A stretch of 64,000 nt of DNA from NCBI GenBank assembly GCA_944548615.1, contig OX155955.1, positions 17,673,151 to 17,737,150 of the forward strand. The letters run 5' to 3'. The DNA comes from Micropterix aruncella. Lineage: Eukaryota > Arthropoda > Insecta > Lepidoptera > Micropterigidae. Shown here one piece after another: positions 56,064-64,000 of the stretch; position 1 is the stretch's first letter; the number at the start of each line of letters is the position of its first letter. Under the pieces are notes generated by a model. The model did no database searches. It saw only the letters and a program-made list of their open reading frames with translations, and was not told the origin of the DNA. The position numbers and the translations under genes are program-made.

Positions 56064-57085
56064 TGTAACAAAAACTGCCTATTTTGTTGTCTTGTTTTCG
56101 CGCCTTTGTGCAGATTATGTTCGCTGCACCCGTTTTTCCATGTTTTCCCTGTGTTTAGTCATGTTTCCTGTTGGTTTTCGCTGTTTTCATGATTTTCTCC
56201 CATATTTTGACAATTAGTTGAACCGTTTACGAAATTTCGTAAATGTCAAATTTTTGACAGATAGAGCTGTGCAGTCATAATTTTTATCGCCCTAAGCGAT
56301 TGTTGCGATTAATCGCGGTTGTGCTGGTCTAGCCCTACCCTTTATGGGCGACTTCCGCCGTGCAATCATTCTGTTTCGTTTCAAGATGGCTAGGATAAGG
56401 ACGGATAGGTTCGGCTGTGAGAACTGGCGACCGCCGTAAGGGAGAAGCCGGAAAGTGACCGCCTGGCGGCAAAAATTAGTTATGTGAAGTGTGTGTGATT
56501 TATCTGGTAAGCATTTAATCTCATTTTGGGTAGCTTTTCATTTAAGATCCTCGCGATTTTAACGGATTTTTCTATTAATCGCAGTTTTTGGGGCACCTCT
56601 GGTTTTTTGAATAATTACTGCTGCTATATAAGTGACGAAATCGTCGCTAAATGTGACGGGAATTGCCTCCACGTCAAGGAATTTACATTCATTTCTGGAA
56701 TTCTGTTATTTTTATTTGGATGAGCACATGTGACACGCCAATAAGCGGAATTTGAAGAAGGGTGCCTGCGGGCGAATAAACACGGATACTTTACATACTC
56801 TCGTGTTTCTTTTTGTGCTGTAGTCTTTAGTGTGTCTGAGGAAAAGGGTTTTCTGAGGGCCAAACCCAATGCTCATTAATATTTGGCCCACTCTCTGAGA
56901 TAGTTTTTTGAGGTTAATTTTAATCTTTTTCAAAATTTCTTTCGGGTATCTTTTTTTTTTTAATATAATTAGTTTCCTTCTTTTTCTTTAAAAGGAGGTG
57001 GCGTCCTTTTACTTTGATTCTTTTGGGTTTTGGTAGTTTCTACCGTGTTTCTTCCAAACACGGAAATTAGTATTTTGCGGTTATA
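56064..57085 (+). repeat. 3' LTR
   Basis: 1022 bp, essentially identical to the 5' LTR. I noted two adjacent substitutions near 56921 and a one-base difference in a T run near 56951. AATAAA at 56775-56780 is the likely polyadenylation signal for the genomic RNA. Confidence 0.95.
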
Positions 57086-57935
57086 GCTTTATTGCGCACA
57101 CAAAAGAATACAATGTAGTGGGTCTATTGCCAAGTGGCAATATCTACCGACCATACTGACAGGGTTATTGTAACTGAAGGTTTATGTGGGCAAATTAATT
57201 TAGAAGTAATAAATGAATACACTTAAAAAAGTCATCATAGTATAAAATATAATTCAGTGATTAGTAACGTATGCCAACTCGATATTGAAGGGAGGAGTGA
57301 AATATAAGGACAAGCAAAGGAGACGGGAGGGGAGAGGGGAATTCATAAGTTGAGTAAATGTCTCTATAAAGAATTTTTAAACCCGCTCAGGTTTTCAAGT
57401 TGTCTTATCGGTAAAGGCACGGAATTCCAGAGACGGGCCTCTTGCACTGCGAAAGACCTAAACATGAAAGTTGATGAATGCTGAGGTATAGCCAGTAATA
57501 GATTTTCCTGAGAGCGCAATGGAAGACCATGGGATGAAAGCGGAGAGAAGAGATTATACAAATAAGTAGGACAGTTTGACTGTAGTACCCGGAAGAGTAG
57601 GGCGAGTATGTGAAATTCCCGACATCGTCTAATGGGTAGCCACTCTATTTGCCTGCGAAATTTTGATATGTGATTAAACTTCTTCAGGGAATAAACAAAG
57701 CAAATACACACGTTTTGAATCCTATCTAGCTTATCGAGTAGTTCTTCATTCGCATCTAGGTAGGCCACATCAGCCTAATTAATTAGTGGTAAAAGAAAAG
57801 ATTGTGCCATTTGGCGTTTAATACAAAGAGGTAAGAGATTCTGAACCCGTTTAAAAGAATGGAGACTTGCAAAGACTTTACGACTGACCTCACTTACTCG
57901 AGGATGCCAAGATAAGTTTTCATCAATGAGCATGT
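57086..57935 (-). mobile_element. 5'-truncated CR1/L2-like LINE, split by the LTR element
   Basis: Same family as 32939-33771. The 3' UTR carries the TATTGCC-4 nt-GGCAATA hairpin (57125-57142). Its 3' end, AATAAAGC followed by a (CAAA)n tail, lies on the far side of the LTR element at 48905-48932. The LTR element therefore inserted within the last few bases of this LINE. Confidence 0.75.
57364..57935 (-). pseudogene. CR1/L2-like reverse transcriptase C-terminal fragment
   Basis: From the truncation the minus strand reads DMLIDENLSWHPRVSEVSRK, then 'MAQSFLLPLIN*ADVAYLD', 'LDKLDRIQNVCICFVYSLKK', 'WLPIRRCREFHILALLFR' and 'EARLWNSVPLPIRQ'. A TAG (57775-57777) stands where related copies have a tyrosine, as in DYADVAY at 33176-33770. 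The frame is the same on both sides, so a single nonsense change is the main lesion. Confidence 0.8.
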
Positions 57936-57939
57936 CAAG

Positions 57940-58480
57940 TTTCAGCACAATCGGATGACGCGTTTGGGAGGAAAACACCCTCGCACACGGACACTCAGAC
58001 AGGATTTTTTCTGGAAATGGTCTTAATCGTCTCAGGAGGGAGGGGGGGGGGGGGGGAGGAAGGATACGCCACACCTCGGACGATGATCTAGCTAGCATTC
58101 ATTAATTTAAAATGTATTCATGTATTAAAAGTGTCAAACAATAAAAAAAGAAAGATATTGTTTCTGATTCTCAGTAGAAAACTCAATACCTTTCATTTGC
58201 ATTATTTTCGTAATAATCAATGAAGTACTTGTACATACTCGTACATAAAATCCCATACAAGTCAAATGGCAAATGATCCATTGGTCTGTATTGGATCCAT
58301 TGGAAAATAATTGTACAAAATAGTCAATAAAAATCAAGGGATATGATGTTATTCTTGTTTTTACTTTTCCTGCCAAAGGGAAAGTCATGGGAACGCGCTA
58401 AAAAAAATCGAGATGAAGACGGAAATATTAATTTTGGACCACCCCTGAGACGATTAGGACCATCTCCAGACTAAAGACTG
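57940..58480. other. Spacer with a G-rich tract
   Basis: Contains a plus-strand run of about 18 G interrupted by A at 58034-58060. No gene recognised. Confidence 0.5.
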
Positions 58481-58489
58481 CCTGTGAGG

Positions 58490-58545
58490 CTTTGTGTGTA
58501 TGTGTGTGTGTGTGATTTTTGTGTGTGTGCGTGGGAGTGTATGTG
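58490..58545 (+). repeat. (TG)n-rich tract
   Basis: Imperfect TG repeat. It is followed by 'CATCCGATTGAGCTGAAATT' (58577-58596), wording common in insect dispersed repeats. Confidence 0.7.
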
Positions 58546-58549
58546 TATT

Positions 58550-59770
58550 CCTTTCCAATAGCGCCAAAACGCTTCATCCGATTGAGCTGAAATTTGGCAT
58601 GCAGGCATCATTCGGCCATGGCAAGTGTTGAAAAGAAATTGAAACCGGAAATTGAAACAAGTGGGCGCGCCAGTCATACTTCAATCTCGAAACATTAGAG
58701 TCTCATAGACTTGAAATTCGAAACGCAGATGCGTCGTAGGGCCGAACCACATTGTGATTTTTTTGATGAAATATCTCTTGTACAAGCGAAACATTATTTT
58801 TTTTTATGTCGCCGTATTTAAGAAAATACTACATCATATTAAAAGAAAGCCGTGTTAATACAAAGGTAATACTACAAAATATTAAAAGATTTTACATCTG
58901 CAATCATAGTCAACTGACACAATCACTAAAGGTTGGGGTGAGGGGGGGGGGGGGGTTGGAAAGGATTTACGGGGATTAAGGGGGAAGGGTTGTCTGCCTA
59001 CCCGGAAAGTTTTGAGGTGGCGAGCGTTTTTTTTAGACAGTTTATGACTGTTTTCTAAATCTTTTATTATGTTTATAAATAATTAAAATATTAGGGCAGC
59101 ATTCAACGTGACCGCGCCCTAATCGAAACGGAGCGTGTCTAGCATTCTACTCGCTCTCTTTCGTATCCATTCTGATCCTCCACGGCGGGCATTCATTCAA
59201 TTTCATTTCAAAAGGTCGCAGTACTTGTATGTACTAGTAGGTTTTATGTGAGGCCATTAATGTCATATTATTGTGTCCGCGTCTTAACAAGCTTACCTTC
59301 TACGGCTTAGCGTTCAGCATTTTTATTTCAGATTCAGCAATGGCGAATTGAACAATCCATTTTGTATCTTCTGCGGTTTCCATGTTTCCATGTTTTCATC
59401 TTTCTATTTCGATAAATTTTGAACCGCACCAGTGCAGTAAATCTAATAGAAGTGTCCGGAATGTCTTCAGGCATGCTATCATAAGATCGGGCACTTTTGC
59501 TTGATCACAAAAAAATCTAGTTTAATAAATTTGACCGATTTATTTTAGTCACTAATAATACCTCTTGACCGTTTTATTATATATTTTGAAAAGTGTTTTT
59601 TTTTCTATAACGGCCAAATTGAGAGAACGGCTAGCTGTCAAACTTTGATTAGGGTATCTAAAAAAAACTCTCGATCTGTAGATACATATTATGTCGTCAA
59701 AAGAGAACAATAAAAAAAATCATCAAAAAAGAAAAATAAAAAATGATAGTGTCATCTGCTGGATTTCCGT
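58550..59770. other. Non-coding spacer
   Basis: Includes a G run of about 14 at 58938-58955 and a short dispersed repeat near 59510-59570 that recurs at 48445-48500. No gene is seen. Confidence 0.45.
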
Positions 59771-59777
59771 GCTAAGC

Positions 59778-59930
59778 GGAGTTGGGGGGGATGGTGGGAG
59801 AGAGGGTGAAGGGTGGGTGGAAGAGGGGGTAGTTGGGGGGTAAAGGGGGTGAGTTGAGGTAGAGTGTAGAGAGAGGTGGGTTGGGGGGAGAACGGGGAGA
59901 GAGAGAGACAGAGGGAGGGTTGGGGGAGTC
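59778..59930 (+). repeat. G-rich polypurine tract
   Basis: About 150 bp of G/A with scattered T and more than ten runs of three or more G. It strongly fits G-quadruplex or triplex-forming DNA. The Pro/Ser/Leu-rich minus-strand open frame here is a composition artefact. Confidence 0.8.
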
Positions 59931-59989
59931 GCTGTTATCTCGCGCCTCCGCCATAGACCCGCGCTGCAATTTATCATCATCATCAACTA

Positions 59990-61403
59990 CCGCATGCCAA
60001 ATATTAAGCTTACCTTCTCTGTTTAACGATAAACAATAATCAAATCATTTATTGATCATTAAAATGTTGCATTAGCAATAATATTTTAATTTTAAAAAAT
60101 ACATCCAAGGTACTGTATTTAAAGTGCCCATAAAATGACAGCTTGAAGCAGTGGTGGCCGACAGCTTCAAGGTGCCCTTCTATAGAGGCCCTTAAAGCGT
60201 TAGTAGCTCCTCTATCGTCTTTCGCAAAGGTTGCCTTAATTATGGGAAATAGCTCCTAATGTCAAATAGAGACAAACATGTAGATTAAAATTTGCCGTTT
60301 TTTAAAGGTAGGAGATTCTTAATTGCGGGAGATTATTGTAAGTGAAAAACTGAGTTGAAAACAGTCTACGAATTTATTAACCCTCAATATTTGCTATTTT
60401 TATCAAAAACCATAAAACTATATTATCAAACCCTAAATAATATTAGATAATTAAATATTTTGTAGTTAAGTAGGTATAAATAGAAATAGAATATTTTTTT
60501 GTAGTGACTGTATTGAAATATTATCCCTGTTGTATATTTTTTTTAATGTTTCTCATTATTATCATTATTTTTATTTTATAGTAATTTATTACCTTGATTA
60601 TACAATCGACTTATCTCTACAATTTATTAAATATTTATTTTATATTTGTACGTATAATTTGACTAATTTTGGTGTATTTATTTTTTTATCTTAAATATAT
60701 TTTAATTTGCTCGTTTATTATTGCTCGTTTATAATATTTTTATGACATTTCAATTTTATGTAGGTTTTTAGAGTATTTATATTAAGTATGATGATAGAGT
60801 ATTTATATTAAGTATGATATATATTTTAATAATGACGCTCAAAATAAATCGTCTGTCTTAGGACAGACGGCAGCCTAGTTAGGTTTTGGCTATTGAACAT
60901 TAAAAAAAGTTGAAAATACATATTTTTTTTGTTTTTTTTTATTTGATAATTATATTTCCTTTGATAAAACTTCGTTCTTGAATGATACTTAAAAATATCC
61001 CTAAAAATATCGTAATCTCGTGATGATTGTTTCCCATCTTTAAAACTACAAATCTCGTGCGACATTTTATTGTATGTAATTCCGTATATCTCTCTAATTC
61101 AATACTTCCCATAGGGAAAAGTCTCCTTAAAACACAATAAAAAAAGTCGGCATTCGGCGGTGTCACCTCCGCTCCGCTTAGCCTCTCTTTCGCGAAGTGA
61201 GCAGATGGCGGATAAAAAAGGATGTTAACAAAAAACTTTCCACTTCGCAAAAGTTTTCCTCGGTTCAGATTTCCCCGCAACCCTGTCAGATGCGACACTC
61301 AAGGTGGGCGCCGGGCGCAGTAGGCTGCGGCTACATAGCCACATCGGAATTATTAAATGAAAGACGTTTTGATGACGCTGATGCTACTATTTATAATATC
61401 ATT
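59990..61403. other. AT-rich DNA, GC-richer near the gap
   Basis: AT-rich until about 61130. 61140-61350 is GC-richer but without a supported gene. Frames that run into the N gap are not interpretable. Confidence 0.5.
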
Positions 61404-61603
61404 NNNNNNNNNNNNNNNNNNNNNNNNNNNNNNNNNNNNNNNNNNNNNNNNNNNNNNNNNNNNNNNNNNNNNNNNNNNNNNNNNNNNNNNNNNNNNNNNN
61501 NNNNNNNNNNNNNNNNNNNNNNNNNNNNNNNNNNNNNNNNNNNNNNNNNNNNNNNNNNNNNNNNNNNNNNNNNNNNNNNNNNNNNNNNNNNNNNNNNNNN
61601 NNN
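61404..61603. other. Assembly gap (200 N)
   Basis: Exactly 200 unknown bases. The duplicated block copy 2 starts at the first base after the gap. Confidence 1.
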
Positions 61604-62112
61604 GGTCACCCTACGCCCACCGAGGTGAAGCATAAAAGTAAGGCCCAGCTAATATACCTTCGTCTCGCCGTTCGCAGGATTGAAATGGGGATTCAATTTG
61701 CCGCCTGGAGGTGGAAAAAGGTTTGATAATATCCCTCCACTACGTGCACTCATTGTCATTATCATTTTTTCCTCTGTTCGCACCTTTCGCTTTTAGAGAC
61801 CCCATTGCCGCCATTTAGCCCCGTTTACGCGCCAATTGGCTGACTTCATTAGGATAATGGGAAACTCGCCTTATTTCCAAGTTGGAGCGTAAGAGAGAGG
61901 GAGAGAGAGAGAGAGAGAGAGAGAAAGAAAGAAATAGAGAAAGAAGGAGATAGGAATGGTTCTTCAAAAAACCCTAATACAAGATGTATATATGCCATCA
62001 CCAAAATTGCAATTAAACACTACGAAGTAATACATTATTATTACATCTACAATGGAAGCAATAGACTGAAATATGTTATTATGAGTGAGTGCCCTGATCC
62101 CACGTATACCAA

Positions 62113-62451
<339 letters not shown>

Positions 62452-63019
62452 GCCAGTGGTAAGGAAAAATATGTTACACTGAAAAACCAGCAGGTCTAGA
62501 TAAAAAATAGATGAATTACGATATTTTAGCATATGTAAAAGAAAGATCACTTTCAAAAATTAATATAGAAATTCTGTGACGATCCAAATAAAAATAGCGT
62601 AGTCTAAATACTGTGAAGTTTTAATCGGGGAAGCGAAAGGGTAAATGCAATTGATATGGAAATGCATAAATAATAATTTGGATAAGAAAAAGGGAATGTT
62701 ATCTTAAATATACCATTAAATATTCAGGGATATTCTGGACCACCTTTTCAAGAAGTGATTCCATCCTTAAAAATAATAAAAATAAGTAGGTTTTTGGGGG
62801 TTTATTTTTGTAAAATTTCATTTTGAAGTTAGAAGATTGTTCTTAACAGACAGGTCTACTTAAAAATATGAGTTGGAAAGAATTAACAGCTATTTGATTT
62901 CGATTTTAGTTACCGAGGAAAAAGCATTTTTTGTCTGCTTGTTTGATTCTACTACTTATTGTAAAATTTCACAATTGGCAGGTTTATTATCATACTTCAA
63001 TCTCTTACAACTAACCCTA

Positions 63020-63215
63020 CTATAAAGTGTTTGTGTGTAATTGTGCGTGTAACATGTGTGTAATTGTGTGTCTTGTTATTGCATTCTATCGACAGAATTA
63101 AATGCGATTCCGTTATTTCTATCGCAAGGGAAAATGGTGACCCAGCCGGGAATCGAATTCGGGACCTTACAATGTAAGATCAGGCGACCTAGCCACTATG
63201 CCACCGGTCCGTGTA
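63020..63215 (-). repeat. tRNA-derived SINE, within duplicated block copy 2
   Basis: Counterpart of 39620-39815, with A box and B box preserved on the minus strand. Confidence 0.75.
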
Positions 63216-63657
63216 ACTTTAGGATAACTGAAATTTTGTTTTCTTAGTAATGGAGTCCTAAATCACAAAAAGCTATAGATGATTTTCAATTTAGTTTTTC
63301 ATTCAAAATAATCTGCTAAAAACAAAACTTTTTTAAATTTCTAAAGAAAGAATTAAAATAATTTATTTTGATTTTATTTGTTTAGTTTTATGATCAGAAT
63401 CACCCACTTAAAATGGATTTTAGTCCTAAACAACAAGACGATAATAAATTACGAGAAATAACAAGACGATAATAAATTTGTCAACTGCGTAATCAAAGAA
63501 TTACAAAAAATCTGCATAATTGCGATAAAAATTTTTAACACCGCCATAGCGTCGCGACGCACGTCACCGAAAATACCTTGAAAACGTCCGTAGATTCCCG
63601 ATCCCCGTCGCAAATGAGGTATTCGTTCGATAACGTGGCTGCCCATAGGTAGTCTAT

Positions 63658-63933
63658 TTAGGGAATCCCATCAGCGCGATAGTATCTCGGCCGTCCGAAG
63701 CGCGGCGAAAGAGCGTAAAAAGGATGCGTTACAAAGGCCCCTTTGGGTGCACGAAACGAGTGGAAGGTGTTAATGTATTGCCAAGACAGGCGGACTTCTA
63801 ACAGCCCCACAAAGCGCTGAGAGGACAATGCGAGGGGGCGAAAGGTTCGCCTATTCGCCACGCAGAGGTTAATGTCGGTGGTTATTCGAGTCAGGTGACT
63901 CCGGTCAGAGATCCCTAAACTGTCGGTGCTCAA
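63658..63933 (-). CDS. Conserved 91-codon open frame of unknown function (copy 2)
   Basis: Same frame as 40246-40521. It differs at one base within the 263-bp core (Thr for Ala in the ITxDINLCV segment) and near the 5' edge. Function is unknown; see copy 1. Keeping the frame open in both copies while flanks diverge is the only support for coding. Confidence 0.3.
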   Translation of the reverse strand: MSTDSLGISDRSHLTRITTDINLCVANRRTFRPLALSSQRFVGLLEVRLSWQYINTFHSFRAPKGAFVTHPFYALSPRFGRPRYYRADGIP

Positions 63934-64000
63934 CCGAAGAACGAATGCTCGGCTAACACACTTTTTTTTTTATTTTATAATAAACTTACAGATGGTAAAT

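Larger units (their letters stand above)
48933..57085 (+). mobile_element. Ty3/gypsy LTR retrotransposon, nearly intact (8.15 kb)
   Basis: Two LTRs of 1023 and 1022 bp bound a gag-pol interior. A 4-bp duplication GCTT flanks the element (48929-48932 and 57086-57089). LTR ends are TGTAAC...GTTATA. The order protease-RT-RNase H-integrase identifies Ty3/gypsy. There is no envelope gene; 55271-56050 is non-coding. Long LTRs recall Osvaldo/Ulysses-type elements, but I cannot confirm the clade. LTRs differ by only two substitutions and one T-run indel that I could find, so insertion was recent. It landed in the 3' tail of an older LINE. A single frame break in pol would block activity unless it is a sequencing error. 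Confidence 0.95.

Noticed and set aside
59723..59986. 87-codon Pro/Ser/Leu-rich minus-strand frame
   Set aside because: It is a composition artefact of the G-rich purine tract on the plus strand.

Overview
This is an AT-rich arthropod genomic window, most likely lepidopteran. The strongest clue is a short Helitron with an A|TCCTACTAATATTATAAA start and a hairpin followed by CTAG|T at its end, a type I know from moth and butterfly genomes. LINE 3' ends (RTE, CR1/L2-like and Jockey/I-like), a tRNA-type SINE and a 5S-rRNA-derived repeat fit the same picture. I found no complete host gene. The window reads as intergenic or intronic DNA filled with mobile elements of different ages. A few short candidate host exons are listed at low confidence.

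Layout. From 1 to 9.6 kb: AT-rich DNA with a decayed LINE, the Helitron, a copy of a 5-copy unclassified family, a SINE, a 94-bp perfect foldback (6039-6257) and a possible signal-peptide exon on the minus strand (7419-7520). From 9.6 to 20.9 kb: further copies of the unclassified family, two of them forming an inverted pair; a block of three ~440-bp repeats (12.2-13.9 kb); 119-bp tandem units at two loci; an RTE LINE tail with a 13-bp target duplication; and a CpG-rich island with a possible first exon (17391-17525). From 20.9 to 32 kb: a Tc1/mariner element rebuilt as an inverted duplication of its own 3' end (23001-23552), a 5S-derived repeat, a dimeric minisatellite (28.55-29.1 kb) and a PIF/Harbinger-like element (30348-31096). 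From 32 to 42 kb: several truncated LINEs, a small TIR element, and the first copy of a >2.2-kb duplicated block (38379-40600).

From 42.9 to 44.5 kb lies a TIR-bounded element (CACTGGTC ends) whose decayed gene belongs to a multicopy arthropod protein family that is poorly described. Its D...D...CxxC...H layout and CACTG termini suggest a CACTA/Mirage/Chapaev-type DNA transposon. From 48933 to 57085 lies a nearly intact 8.15-kb Ty3/gypsy LTR retrotransposon with almost identical 1.02-kb LTRs, gag, and pol in the -1 frame. A textbook programmed frameshift signal joins them: A AAA AAC, an 8-nt spacer and an 11-bp stem-loop. Pol carries one frame break after RT. The element sits inside the 3' tail of an older CR1/L2-like LINE. 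From 57.9 to 64 kb: G-rich tracts, a 200-N assembly gap (61404-61603) and, directly after it, the second copy of the 38.4-kb block.

How parts relate: Gag, protease, RT, RNase H and integrase of the LTR element would act together in one replication cycle. The other elements are mostly non-autonomous or dead and depend on partners elsewhere in the genome.
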